In this document: positions 46,001 to 60,125 of the stretch, in pieces | How the letters are laid out: every line of letters begins with the position of its first letter | Position numbering within the stretch: the first letter of the stretch is position 1 | Source of the DNA: Andrena cerasifolii | Taxonomy: Eukaryota; Arthropoda; Insecta; Hymenoptera; Andrenidae | Assembly: GCF_050908995.1 (NCBI RefSeq) | Contig: NC_135120.1 | Location: 17,001,433-17,065,432, forward strand | Direction of reading: 5' to 3' | DNA: 64,000 nucleotides | Translations under genes and position numbers: made by a program | Notes under the pieces: generated by a model | Databases searched by the model: none | Seen by the model: the letters and a program-made list of their open reading frames with translations, nothing else | Told to the model about the DNA's origin: nothing

Positions 46001-48880
46001 CTCGTTCCCTTGTAACGGAGCTGTTTTCCCTGGGTTAACTTCAATTGCATTGAATCACAGCAGTAGATGGGTGAGCGTATACGCCGACGGTCCAGCTTGA
46101 GTCGCGACAGCCACGCAGAGATCGAATCAAGAATTCTACTCAGAATTGGAAACGCCTTATCTCCGGAGACAAAGGGTTATTCAGAGAGTCCCAGAGTGTA
46201 CTGTTCACTGCGGCGCCCACGGGAAAGCAAAACGCGACCAGCTGGAGCGCTGCGAATTTACACGGCCAACAGCGTCGGCAGAATGTAAATGGCTTACGCG
46301 GGGACGCGTTGCACGGTACTAATTTCTGCTTTTTGGCGGTGCACGCTGCACAGCACACCGAAAACCTAAGCCAAATAGGCGGCCGTTTCGCGCGTCGCCG
46401 TCGCGTCGCCTCGAAGCGTTCAGCGGATTTCAGAATTTCAAGTCGACTATTCAATAGAGCCACTCGACTGGCTTAACTCAAATAAATCTAATGGGATCTG
46501 GCTGACAATATTTTTCCGAGGGTAGACTATTTCCCTCCGAACTGCGAGCAGCCCAAGTTTTTGACGCGTAGTTGACAGACATCCGCGCGACATTCCTGCG
46601 ACGAGCTATTTCACAGTTTTTAACAACTCAGAATCTGTTAAGAATAACGGCAATGAAGTAGTGGAACGTAGTGTCGCAGAGAGCGATAGGAACAAACAAG
46701 AGTGGAATAGAAGCGTTTTCTTTTCGACGGTAATGATAAAGGAGTGTCGCCATTGTATCCAGCTCCGCGCGTTTAAGCTGGTCGCGGGTGTAACAGTACA
46801 TTTTTCTCAATTCTTGAACCTCGCTTTCTACATGGTGGACAATAGTGGCTGAAGCGAAAGATCCGAAGCATTCAGTGGATTCGGCTCTTCATTTCACTTC
46901 AGCCTTCCCGATACGGTGCACCTCTGCGAGTACATAAAGTCTGGCGCGAATTAAACTCAAGACATTTAACTCGATTCAACATATTATTGACAACGAGGCG
47001 TATATAAGAATATTGTGCGCATTCCTTTCGTGGGTGTTTATAGAATATTTTCGGCACTGCGAACGAGCAAATGAAACAGCTTCGATGCATGTACCAAAGA
47101 AGAACCGCGAGGCACTTTAAAGGGAAGGCAGGGGGTGCGGTAACAAACTAACAAAGAGAAGGATCAAAGAATTTGATAGAAAAGAAGATGCAAAACAATC
47201 GATCATGGCGAGTTCTTGTGGTTCGCCTTGACGTTGGACTGCGAGTGTTCGCCCGCAGAGGGAAACCATTGTAACTTTTCACAGAGGCGATTCTCTTGAG
47301 AGAATCTCGACGTCAGGTGCGCGAAGAAACGGAGATGCAAGAGTAAAGATAAATGGGAAATTATTTCTCCGTTAAAATCCTGTCAGTGCCGTCTTTCTAC
47401 TTCTCCTTGGCGCGGGATGCGCACCTTTATTTTTATGGGCTAGCGAGACAATTATACCGTGCATAAAAGTGCACTGCGAAACCCGGAGACGTTGTTGAAA
47501 AGAATATTCCCACTGTTCATAGCGTTTACAAGGAAAAGTCTCGGGAGAAGTGTTACAGGCATACTTTTCAAAGGTACATTGTATTAAAAAAAAAAAGAAA
47601 AAACAAACAGCAGCGGTTTTATTGGAAAAGCCGAGGAATATTAATGGCATTATTTTTTCGCAAGTTACGTTGCGAATTAAGTAGGTTGGCCAGAGGACTG
47701 GTCGTACTCGCGCCATGAGTTCGGGGGTGTTTTTTTCCTCTCAGTCACGCTAGGGTGGAGTTCATCAAATTCAATCAAACCGAAAGACATACGAGCTCCA
47801 CCCTGTTATGCACAGACTCCTACACTCACGCGGGACGAAATACTATGGACAATATGTTGCTACGTAGAATTCAGAGGAACACCATGAATTCTAATCTGTC
47901 TCTGAAAATTACAATAGAATTGCTGCTACCAGCAAATCACAATGGAATGGAACGTTCAATCTGTTACTTAGGATTGGAATTGAAACGCGTTTTTCCAGAA
48001 CCGTCCTGTTGGAGCAGGAAGCGACGATATTGCGACGGCAAACACTTTGCGATATAATTGAAATCGATTCTCCGACCAGGAGTTAATGTAATAACAAATT
48101 TCCTCAATTACTTTGCGGCCTCAGAGTTTGCAGCGTTTCGTTGGAGTTTGGAGGAACTGTTGGCAATACTGGCTGGGACGTTGAATCGGGCGATAACAAG
48201 GTGGGCGTTAGGTGTTTCGACTTACCAAAAGAAATGATAAAACAGACGAGTATGGGAAGAGAAGTAGACATCGCTTTTCTTCGGCGAGGTTCTTTCACAT
48301 ATTGATATACTATCTCGCACGCATTTCAGTCGTTTTGTCGAGTGACGCGCATCGGTCCGACGAAAGCCTTGCTAGCGTTTACAGTTTCTCGAACGCGGTG
48401 GCATTTCACTCAACTTCTCCTCGGGTCACAACAAAGCGTTCACAGCTAAGCTACAATTCCACGAATGCTACCGGATCTTCTCGTTAACGGCACAACGGCA
48501 CTGTTACGTTCGATTTACTTGCTAGCGTCAGCAGCATGTTAGAAAAATAACAGCTCTCTCCCCGGTTTCTTCTCGCGTGCCTTGAGAACACTGCGTGATT
48601 TCGGAGACGGAGCGATTGGCGAGTAAGTTGCTGAAGAAAGGGTGGCGGCGTAATGCAAACTTGCCGGTCGGGGGAGCCGCTAATGCGGCTAATGAACGCA
48701 ATTAACTGTAGGAGTATTTCGTTGGCGCTAGTACGGGGTTAGTTTGTACTGGTCTAAGATCAGAGGGAGGAAGGGCGGACGCTTTTATGTCTGTCGCCGC
48801 ACTGACGACCGCAAAGTCGTTCCCGATGCATTAGGCGGGACTCGTTAAAGTAATTTCCTCCGCGCGCTAGACGTCCCATC
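43041..48880. other. About 5.8 kb without a recognisable gene
   Basis: There are numerous chance frames (up to 117 codons) without conserved motifs. No dpr signal-peptide exon could be assigned. Confidence 0.4.
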
Positions 48881-51330
48881 GATCATTCTTTCTCGCAATT
48901 TCTCCCGTTGCGCATCGCTATGCCGCTGCATTTTCCTTCAATCGCGTCGTTTCTCTTCCCCCCCACAGTCTTTATTCCCGGTCTAACAGTCGCGCGGCAT
49001 AATGCATCGTTTCCGTTGTCTCGTTCACGGGCATCGATCACCCCCCTCGATCGAACGCCAGCACTGTTCACGATTTTAATCGAGAGTTTGCAACTTCTCT
49101 TCCAGTTACTGCTTTTATCCCAGGTCGACAGGAGCGAGCACGTTTGGCGGAGGAGCGGCTTAAAGCGGCCACGAGAAGCAGAGGAAGGTGGCCGGAGATT
49201 TTTCACGGCGTTCTATCACGGAAGGACACGGAGCACTGAACGCGGAGTCGTGTCAGAGAAATGCTCGGGTAAACAAGTGTCGAGGATCGCTCCTGATCCA
49301 CCAGCACCTTTCAGCTTCCAGCGTCCCGCGGGGATCCAAGGAGGGTATCGCACTGTCGAGTAACGACTCTTTCTTAGTCCCGCACTCAAGCGTTTTGTCA
49401 CGCAAGTCCTCCAGCGAATCGTGTCGAGTTTCTCGCTAAAAGTCTCCCGCTTCTACGGAGATTTCCGTGTCAAGGATCGTATCTTCACTCTATTCGGTAT
49501 TATAGGGATTACCGACGCCACGGGGATGAAACTCTAACGTAGAAATTCCGCTTTCCCATTCGATGCCTCGACTATCAACGCTAACGAAGCAGCGCAGATA
49601 TTAGAGATCCGACTGCCGGAAGATGAATGTACTTCACTTGGGGTTCGACAAGTTTCTCGGAACGTAGCAGCTGCGATTTTACAGAACGGAAGCACTTTTT
49701 TTCTCCACGTTTCGTCCGACGCAGCGTTGCTTCCAGATACAAGAAGACTGGAAAAGTTCCTTTTTTCTCGGTGAAGGTTGCGTAGATTTATTTGTAGCGA
49801 GGGTTGCGCGTCTCTCGGTGCTCCATTCAGTGGGAATAGCGTCGAAAGGAAGTTCGTGCCAAGTTCGATCGGCCCACCGATAACCGTACGTCACCCAGTT
49901 TCGTTCGCGAAGCACCGAGAATGCAGTGTTACGAGTCTTTTATACGGATTACTCGATTGTTTGCTAGAAGTTCTACGTGTACTTCGTGCCAGAAATTCGC
50001 GGCTGCCTTGGGACACACGTCTGCGAACCGCGACAGGTTCCTAGCGCACTTTGGAAATCCTCTGTCAAGCTCCGCTGTGTCGGCAGTGTGTCCTAATGTC
50101 GCAGGAGTTGACAACGACGTCCGCCCGTAAACTTGAATCGCACCTGCTGTTCTCTCTAGATCGATCACGATTCCCCCAGCGTGTCGATGATCTCAGCACC
50201 TTGCGGATGATTCCTCCGCGAGTGACGGTGTAGCACTCAGAGAGTCAAAGCTGTCACCAAGCGGGAAGCGTATCGCGGTGAACGTTCGCAGCACGATTTC
50301 AGGAACGGGTCGAGGAATTTAGCACAGTGGAATGCCTTGGAAGGTCTGCCTCGCGAACAGGTCCCGCGTAAACCACCGTGTCCAGGTCAGGGTGTCATCC
50401 ATGTCCTACCGACCGAGCAGGTCGCGAACAGGATCACAATTCACCGGTTACGTCACTACACACATCGCGGATCGTCGATACATCGATCTGTATCGTAGGG
50501 TGCACGATACGCGCGATCTCGGAAAGTCACCCCCCGGGGAGCGTTGAGAAAAAGAGAGAAAAGTCTAGAGGACTCGGTGGAAAGGAGGAGGCTCGCGTGG
50601 AGCGAGTGTCAGTGACCAGCGCGCGGTTTGTCCATTGGAATTGAGCCGTTCAGAGGGGTGACTCGGGTATGTCGAGGAGCGTGTCGGTGGTTGGATGTTT
50701 CGAGGGAACGCGCGCGACGGGAGAAGGTCGCGGCTGGTTCGAAACGACGATGCTCCCGCGTCAAGGATAGCCGAGGGACTACATTGCGCGAGCGCCGCTC
50801 GGGCTTCGAGCACGCAGCCGCCCCGTGCAGCCTCTCCGAACTCCGCTCCTCGCCGTCACACCACCTACACCACCCTTGTTCGTGTTTCCTTTCTTTAGCA
50901 GTCTAGGCTGTGTGGGTTGGCGCGCGTGCGCGCTTACCCGTGTCCGCGTGTCTATAGCTTGCTTATATATCAGCCCGTTTGCCCACCCTTACCAGCCACC
51001 TCCCTTCTATCTCCCTCTTCCTCTTATTTGCCTCCTCTTTCTTCCCTACTCTACCCCTCCCCACCCTCGACTTTGGTATTGTGAATTCAACCTTGATCCT
51101 TCTTCTTCTTCTTCTTCTTCTTCTTTGTCTTCTTCCTTTTTCTTCTTCTTCCAGTGCTACTTCTTGCTCTTTAGTTTCGTCGTCTCCTTTCTCCCCTTAC
51201 TTCTTACCGTTCAGCTCCATCACGGTTAAGGCGCGTTTGCCTCTACTCCTTGTGATCTTCCTATCTTTAGCCCGTAGAGGTAATGGTGATGGCACTCGCA
51301 CGGAGAGCCACAGCGACTCGATAAAGACGT
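48880..51330. promoter_or_regulatory. CpG-rich stretch, candidate promoter or 5' UTR area
   Basis: The stretch has a high density of CG dinucleotides and long pyrimidine-rich runs, unlike most of the window. Read on the minus strand, a TATATAAG-type box occurs at about 50975-50963. A promoter there would point toward the dpr exons. No start codon plus signal peptide plus phase-1 donor was found, so this is only a candidate. Confidence 0.25.
51099..51150. repeat. CTT trinucleotide microsatellite
   Basis: A run of about nine CTT/TTC units is followed by imperfect copies. Confidence 0.9.
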
Positions 51331-54300
51331 GAAAAAGCGCGAATCCCGCTGTAACTCGGAGGGGAGAGATAATTATTTCGTTGGCGATGCGGCGCATGGG
51401 ATGCCGCTCTCCCGGTGTATGGATGGAAAATGCAGTTAACTACGTGCTTTCTTTCCGCCGATACCGCTAATTGCCGTTGACCTTATCCTCTGTTTATCCA
51501 ACGTGCCGCGCAGGACCAATTAGCTCTTTCGGACAACTTCGTTACCTTAGCCTAATTATTCATCCTCATAAATTTTCTACAAAGCAACAGACGGCACGCT
51601 GAAGTTCGACAATGAAATCGAGAATATTCAAAGTTCCATTTCTGACTGTGGTTCCGAGCGGCGGGGCGCGTATAATTTATGAGGGTTAAGCAACTATTGC
51701 CGAGCCGCACTGCCGTGCGTATCGCAGGTAGAATTAATATCCAGTTGATCGTGGCATACCTCTCTGTTTCCCAAATGCCAAGAATAATCCAAGAATAATG
51801 TAATTTCGAACGCGTTTCTAAAATTCCAAGAATACCATCCTCGGTCCCGTGGGAAGCTAACTGCTGGAAGATCGTTCTTTCCGCATGTCCGCCAACGACT
51901 GGCTGGCTGACTGACTCAAGTTCCACGGGGCAGAAAATGCGAATATAGACGCCCCTCCCCGCAAGATCGATATGTATATTCAAGAGTTCAGAATAGCCCG
52001 CGTGTTTCTGGTCCGAAGGAAATTTATCGTCCATCAAGCATCGACTACTAATCCAAGCAAACGCGGGTGCGTCGAGTCGCTGAATGCCTCGGCCAGAAGG
52101 TATTGTCCAATCCCCAAACATGCTCGAAGGCATTGAAAGTATTTCGTTCTACGGCGGTGCGAAATCGTACGCGATAAACGTTACAGAGCTAGGAGGGTAT
52201 CATTTCTATCCGTTTACGTCCTACATAGAAATATGCAGCTGCGCCTACTTGCAGCGATGGCAACTGTGGTCTGGCGCAGACCGTTCGGAGAAGCCGACTG
52301 GCATAATTTCGCATCGATTCTAAAACTGGCGCGTCTATTTTCTACGCAATTTCTATGCTTACCCACGGAAGGAAAGGTCGACGAGTTGTCGAAGGGCCCT
52401 TCAGTTGTACTCGCGGTGATGTGCCAGCATAAAGGGATGCTTATCGGGATCTTCGTGTCGAGCTATGAATCAGTGGAATGAATTAGCTGAATAGAGTGCA
52501 TGCCCTGGCCTGGATGCTTTAGTCGATGCAGTCAACTCGGTATAATATGGCGATTCTCTTTCAGTTTCCGAGTATCAATATCTACAAATGTATACCTCGG
52601 AAGTAGGTACGCATCTATCAATAACGCAACTCACATATAAGGGTAATGGGAACCTCAAGCTTGTATAGCCGTCGAAAGTAGAGTTGTATAATCGACAGCT
52701 TACGTATACACGCTTTTCTGTTCCAGTCGAGGAAGACCTCGATAAATTCCTGAATCGGTAAATGCGACTCGAATTGGAAAAATTTCAGGGAATTATTTTT
52801 AACGTCTCGCGCGGCACTCGATCGTAGGGCGAGAGGGACTATCGTAGTCTCCCAATTTCTCAATTTCCATGATCCATTCCAAGTGGAGAAGAGAGAGAGA
52901 GGCGAGAAAAGGGGCAAGGTACAGAGAACGGAGGAGAGACAGGCAGAGAGAGATCAATAGATATATTCGCGCGTTCTAGATTCCGACCAAGCACTTGCAC
53001 CTTTCACCGAATTATAGGCACAGAGAATGGCGGTGAAATCTAACGGAGTGCTTTCGCTTTGTCAAAAATCGTCACGATTTGGCTCTAAAGGCCTTTCCTT
53101 TCTACATCATGATCGATGGTAACGCAGACAATTTTTCGGCGCCGTTTCATCCCTTTCTATATAGAAAAAAATAAAATAAAAATACAGAGGAATTTTTTAT
53201 GCACCGTGCATTTAAACTCACCCTAACGCTTTCCGACTGGATTCCTAAGGAATGGGACACGAGCTCGTGTCAAGTACAGATGTCTGTATCCAGCTATGTA
53301 CCGACTATTATATGTAGTATAGACGGAGTGTTTGTTAGACGCCCTGCTGGTATCACGATCGAATACGCAGAATATTCTCGAATAATTTCAAGTATCTCGG
53401 GAAATGTTGCCGGAATGTTTCGAGCGCGCGGAACCGTGTTTCTGGAACGCACTCAACAGCCCTGTGCATCGCCGTTGTAACGAACTAGAGATTGTACGCT
53501 AACGCTGGTTAATAATTGCTGGTTTGTTAGGGCGACTGCTTCGAGAAGGCAATTCTAATAAATCAATTTTTTTTCAGATTAGACTTTCGTATAATAATGC
53601 TCGTAAATTAATTCGTGCTTGTTTTCGCTCGACGTCCCGCTGACGCGAAGACACGCGAGTGTATGTAACTATGTACAGCGACCTCGATTTACGACGGACT
53701 TTCCCGCGACGCGAATGCGCGAGCAATTCTGAAAACTTTCGGCGTGGGTTCTTGAAATGCGTTCCAAGTTGGCGCGGGGCATAGTGCGAACTACGTACGC
53801 ACCCGAAATTGCGGCGCAACGACAGATCGAGCCACTTTAGGCCAGGAAATAATGAACCGATGGGTTTCCTTAGCAGTTGAGAAACAATTGCGCACGCGGT
53901 AGAAATTCGTCCCCTTTCACTTTTCCTCTGTTCCTTTCGCGAAGACTTCTTAACACTATTTTATGCCGGGGCGTTTCTCGCAGGTACTGGAATTCATTAA
54001 TTCTATCTGCCAGAATGGCTACTTCGTTATTCTTATTTAAAGATGGATCGTTTAAATGTCTGCCCGGGACGGCATCCATTAGCGTTGACTGAAAGCTGTT
54101 CGACCCTTTTTACTTCGAACTACGCTTCCAGTAATTTCTGTTAACGGAACGGTTTGTGCCTTTGCAGTTATATCGTAACACTTCCGTTTTATGGATTAAT
54201 GAGAAACGAGCAGCCCTGAACGTTCCGCTTTAAGCTATGGGACAAGGGAGAAATAAGTGCACTCAAGCCTTCGAGCAGTGGTGTATTTAGCTTTAACGAG

Positions 54301-57300
54301 ACAACCAGTTACAGTTTCCCCCTGTGTTAACAGATTGAGATATTAGAGACAACTTACGTACGATTTCCATGCTTTAATTACGAGGAACGCAAGATGGAGG
54401 ACAAAATTGCTGTAGCTTCCGTTTTAATCTTCTCCATCTAATCTTGCTCTCCCCCCGCGTCACTTAACAATATCTGCCCCTATAGTTGGTGGGTCTAGGT
54501 AGGTACCTTAAGTTGGTATCAGTTAATTAATTCATTAGAGAAGTCTCGTTCCATTATAGGGGGTAAGCCTAATTATCTGGCGAAAGAGAAGTTTAAGAGG
54601 TCTCCGGAGGATTGGCACGCGCGTCGCCGAACACCTCCGCGAGTTTGTCGCTTCAAACGTCTTCAAAGAGACCACACAGCGCTCGCTAATTCGCCCATTC
54701 CTTTCTTATCAGTTTGTCCGATAAGTGTCTCCATATTTCCTCGTACGAATTGTTCAGCAAAAACTCATGGAATTACTCGATATCGATCTTCCGCACAATA
54801 GCGACTCGTTAGGTGTCTGAAATTTCAGCCGGCAGTGTCCTGGGATCGTTAGGCGTGTACCGATATTTCAGGCCTAACGTGCCCGGCTCGATTCTGCGTT
54901 CATCGGAATGCTCGATTGACTTTCGATGTTGTGCAACAGGACCAGAATATTTCGTTCGACAGAATCGCGTGGGCGCGCTTTCTTCGCTTGGAAATCAGGG
55001 GAAGCAGATGGAAACAGACCACCCGAGAAAAATGAGCAACGCATAAGTACCGCTGCTGTTCTTTCTTTCTGTTGTTCTTTATGAATGGAAAGAAGGTGTA
55101 TCGTAATGCCTGTACAAGCTTCGCGCCGCGTCTGACCGTGCGTAGTCTCATACTACTTACGCTGGGCTGTATGCCCGCTAACTTGCGAACCTTATTTTGC
55201 GGGAATTATTCCTTCCAAATACAGATTCGTTTCTATAGGGGCGTTTTAATGATTTCGCGCGAAAGTGAAGCGAGATTGCTATCCCCGAACAGATTCTACA
55301 ATTCGAGGAGAAACGTAATCCATGTAAATCCTGCTTTGAAGGCAACTTAACTCGTACGTACGCTCGCGCGTGACTACCTCTGTCTCTGTGTACGCAAGTT
55401 TCAACCCAAATTGCGGGGTAAGGTTGAGTTCGGGCCGTCTGCCGCCAATTACACTCGAGAAACAAATTGAACCATAAAATCGGTGGATCCAGCAGCTCGA
55501 GCAGCTTTACGCGGAGATTAATTTCAACGTTTAAAGGACTGTTTGGAAAATTTTAAATGGGGTTGGCTCGGGCACACCGGGCGTTGCGAACCAGCCGCGT
55601 TAATACATTGAAAATTCGACTTGCGGATACGCCGGTAGATTAAATTTCCATTTCAAAGTCGTCCTCCTTATCCGCATCTTTCGATATTATCTTTCCACGG
55701 AATAGTAACCAGAAATTTCCAACCACCCGGGTTCCTTGCTCCGCGTTCTTTATAACTCCCTTTATTTCTAGGGTATTGCTCGCCTAGTTTTTCCAATTTT
55801 TCTGCCGCTTTATGCACCGCTCGTGCCTTTTGACGCGAAATTTTCCTAGAAATTGGCTAAATCGTATTTCCCTCCGCCGGAGTTACGTGTAACCTGCCAG
55901 GCAGCTGAGCGAACTTTACGGCGTTAATTTTAATAAAATTTCAGAAGCACATTTGCGAAGAATATGATGCGCGTTAGTCGACAGCAATGGAATTCTATAA
56001 CACAGCTCCTTTCTAGGCGAGGCGCAGTGTCTCGTCGCAGGAGATTATTCACCCTTGTAGCAGGCGTAATATTTCTCCATTGGGATCGAAGTTAAGTTTA
56101 GAATCCGGAGACTCGTCGAATCGAAGGAAGCTTCCTCGCTCCTGATTTCCTAATGCAAGAAGGTGGAGGAGATTCAACTTTATTTGATGCTCTTAGAATT
56201 ACCCGAGCAGCTTCCCGAGGAGACGCGAATCACGTCTAAGTGGCTCTCGTTTCTTAGGACCGAGTAAACGCCACGATTCCTTTAATCGTGGCTGCTCAAA
56301 GAACAGCTAACCGGAAGGAAATTATCTATTCCTGGTGGTTCCATTTAACCGGGCCGTTTAGTGGTAAGGCGTAAGAGGCTGGCGGCAGACGGTCACAATT
56401 TACTTCGGAACCGTTCTACCCGAGCCAATGCCTCGGTGGCACGAGAGCCAAAGGTCCATCGAATGGATTACGTCCGCACGTACGTGCACCTGCACGCGCG
56501 AGTATTTTTTAGTCGACTTTCGAGTATCAGAAGCCTCGAGCCTGTACAAGAGTACATCCCGCTAACTTTAATCCCTTGGATCCTCCAATTAGAGATAGCC
56601 CCGTTGAAGTTCATCAAGAACCGATTCGGAGCAAATAATTTCGCGTCGGTTTAACATTGCGCATAGGTGGCGCATCCGCTGGTGAACGCTCGGAGGCAAG
56701 GAAGCGCACACAGGGCGAGAGCCGGTGTACAGAGGCTGGTACTACGAGGGCTGGCTATGTCGAGGTAAAGGAAGCATCTTATCCAGCGGAAAATGGGCGG
56801 CACGGTTAAGTTCCAGGCTTGAAGTTCGCCTATTACCGTATATAATAAAGAGCCGTTATTCCGTGGCGCTCTTATCTCTAAGGTAGCCGTGAAATAAAGA
56901 GACGTAGACTGCGCCGGGGGAGGCGGAGAAGGAGACTGCTCTCGACGAGGACTCTCTCCGCTCGGCTCGTCTTCGTGGTGCCGCGGCGAGGCGCGGCGAG
57001 GCGAGGCGCGGCGTGGCGCGCTGGGACCACCAGAAGCCCACAGGCTTCTGCAAACATTGCACGCTAAGCGAGAGAGGCAGAGACGAGCAGGGAAGAGGCG
57101 ACGGGAAGAAAGAGGAGAAGAGACCCAGCGACCGTGCTCGCTGATGAGACGCTCTTCAGATACGTTTGTCACAGGCCTGATAGAAAAAGTCTCCTCCACT
57201 TTTTATTCCATCGAGACAATGGCTCGCGGGTCCTATTATAAGCGTCGGCGGACGAATTGCCTTGTCCTTTGTTATCGGATTTAGTCGGGATCGGATAAGG

Positions 57301-58143
57301 AGCCTGCGAGAAATATTGATGTTACGTTAACGAGAGAGACATCAACTTCGACCTTTCGGTGTCCCATTTACAAACCACGTATCACCGTGCCTCCATTTGG
57401 CGAAGCAACGTTCTGTCACTTTTTTTTCCCGTCGAATCTTAAACACCCGATACCGTTCGCGACGTTCAAATGCCGCGAATAAATCGCCGGCCGTCCGACT
57501 AATTTATCGCGAGTCCACTGCCGAACGCATGTACGCGATTTTCAATCTCGATACATTAAACGATCCGCGTTCCGCGCACTGAAAAGTGAAAAGCCACCCG
57601 GTAATATGTTACGCCAAGGTACTAATGGTACTCGTTACGGCCGCATTTTATCCCTGCCCGGGTCTGGAAGCGAACGTCATACTTTAGTTTCATAAAGCGT
57701 TCCTTAGCCCGCGAAACCGGGCATTTCCAATTCACAGTAAAATCCTAAATGGACATCGTATTTCAGTGTCAGCGAATCTTGCGCGGTACGCGGGGATTCT
57801 CGGTATCTTCCCGATTTCGAGAACTTGGAGCGCCGACCCACGATTGGCCGAGGACTTTTTGGTTTTTCACCGTAATTTGGTACGGAGCTCGGAGGTCGCC
57901 GCGATGGAACCTTGCTCCCTTCACAGGGCGGTGCAGTTTTAATTTCGAGTTAAATCCTTGTCTATAAATTGCTGGCTGAACTAGGCCACCGGAAATCTAT
58001 TATATCATCTGGCCGAAATTGGATTCCCAGCGAGTGATATCGTTGTGTAATAACCTGGCTAACCGTGACATTAGAAGCAGGCACGGTATCGCTGATCGCA
58101 AAGTATGTACATCTTCCGCTTATTTGTTTAACCAGGGGGAAAG
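51331..58143. other. About 6.8 kb without a recognisable gene
   Basis: The two longest frames (51552-52133 minus, 56651-57199 minus) show no known domain. A GC-rich patch with GGCGAGGCGCGGCGAGGCGA-like repeats occurs at about 56985-57020. It is possibly dpr 5' flank or intron. Confidence 0.4.
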
Positions 58144-58844
58144 GCTACTGCCAGGGAATACAGTCCCGGGATCCCGTGATTCCGGCTGTGTTTTGGATTC
58201 CAAAAATCCCGGGATTTGATATAACTAAACCCGAGAGTTTTGGGATTTTTTAAACACGTGAATTAGTTTATGAACACCTGAAAAATATAAAAATAAACGG
58301 AATAAATAAACATAGTGATTCCATAATAATAAGGACAATAATAACGATAATGATTTATTTAAATAACAATGTCAAGTCGCATACAACTAACTGAACCATA
58401 TTTATTTTTACAATGATACTCTCACTTTTCGGTATTTCGAAATCGCGCGAGTTGCAAATCGCTACTTGCCTGAACACATAAAGTCGAAACATTGTAGATA
58501 TGTACGTACTTTAGGTGCTTCGCTGTTTCTTCGTTCGCATTTCCAAAAATCTTCATAATGGTTTACTGATATTGTCTACTTATTGAGACGTTATTATTCT
58601 TCATTGTTCTACTGTTTTATTATGAATAATGAGTTTAGCTTATGTTTCAGACTAATGGTAGAATGTAAGTTTGTTTACTTTAAATAAAGATTTAGAATTT
58701 CAGCACGTAAGAAATCATTTTAACTACTGAAATTTTCTATTACCCAATCCCGGGATTAGTCCCGGAATCCCTAGATAGACTTTAAAGAATCCCGCAATCC
58801 CGGGATAGTAAATAATGGCCGGGATTGTATTCCCTAGCTACTGC
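58144..58844. mobile_element. hAT-type MITE with perfect 8-bp target duplication
   Basis: The 685-bp element at 58152-58836 begins CAGGGAATACAGTCCCGGG and ends GGGATTGTATTCCCTA. It is flanked by GCTACTGC at 58144-58151 and 58837-58844. Many subterminal copies of AATCCCGGGAT-type palindromes are present. The interior is AT-rich and non-coding. Confidence 0.9.
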
Positions 58845-60125
58845 CGACGTCTTTGTCACAAAAGTCAAATTCACGTCCGAATCCCCCCCACAGATCTCCG
58901 TCGTAAACCTTCCGTTACGATTCTGTTTTGCTACCCCCCATCTAAGTACCTAATATTCAATTAAACATTTAATAGAATCGTAAAGTTCGAAGTACCTACC
59001 GCGTAAAATCGATGTCTCGTTTTCATGGCATTTACTTTTATGAATCGATGTCGGACGAGCACTGCTTCGATGTAATTGTCATCGGTTGAATTCCAAGTGT
59101 TTTAATCGATGCACAACTTCATTTGTGCGATCAAAAAATTACCGCGAAGAGTCGAGTGGGTCTTCTGTTATTCGGGGTAACGTGACAATACATGTGACAT
59201 TAACAAATTTGTAAGAGCAAACTAGAGTACGTGTTCTGAAGCTAGTACGTGCTCTAGCCAGGTACCTCTGTTATACCTCAAACATGGGAAGGACTAGTGA
59301 TCCCCGAAAAAGGAGGTAAAGTAACCAGCCAGAAGTGAGCCCTTGAAAACGAATCGTAAAATAAAGTGGACGCGAAGGTGGACGAAAGAACGAAGGTGGA
59401 CTGTCCGAAAGGCGAGTTAGAGTGGTTTGCACGAGACATCACGACATCGTTTATCATCTTGCGCTCCCTAGCGAGCTCCCAGAAGCGGTAAGTATTCGTG
59501 CACGCATTTGTACGACCCAATAAATTGTTCAAGGTTAAAGTGGCCAGGGCCTTTCCATACAGTTGTATCGCATAAATAATCGGCGGGAAAGGATGAAGCA
59601 TGATAAATGATTACCATTCTAATGCGCTTTCACAAAGCAAGCGAAATATTATTCAGATTCGATTTCGATCGACCCGCTTCCCATTTTCTTCCCATATCTC
59701 GGCGGGCAGTGAACGTAGAAGCAGTTTTTTCGCTCGCAGCCTGTCGCGGCTTTTCGTTCTCGTTATCGGCGGGTGTTCGCGCGCCCGCCGCTGTCATCGT
59801 GTCACCGCGGAATCTAATGTTTCTGTAATTACGATCGAGAACCTAGGGAGCGGCAATATCCGCCCGTTTGAAGGGCCGAGCTTCGAAATTCCGTTTCCAC
59901 GACGACCGAATAGGGCAATTGGTTAGACTGGCTTAATTTCGATGTTAGGGATGATCTATGCAACGTCAAGGATTGCTTGTTACGCTAATAAATCGGCCAC
60001 GATAATCGCGGAGGAGTATTCCCTTGAATTGGATCTTCGATCGTGTCTGCTTTATGACTCCTAACGCAATCTCGACAGATGCCCAAGGAATTGCCGATGT
60101 CGTCCCGTAGAATTTTCACGAGCAC
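58845..60125. other. About 1.3 kb without a recognisable gene
   Basis: Nothing recognised on either strand. Confidence 0.4.

Noticed and set aside
51552..52133. Longest single open frame in the window (193 codons, minus strand)
   Set aside because: No recognisable domain, no splice or promoter context, and chance-like composition. Stop-free frames of this length are expected occasionally in 64 kb of mixed-GC DNA.
56651..57199. 182-codon frame on the minus strand
   Set aside because: It owes its length to a GC-rich, stop-poor patch with simple arginine/alanine/serine repeats. No domain is present.
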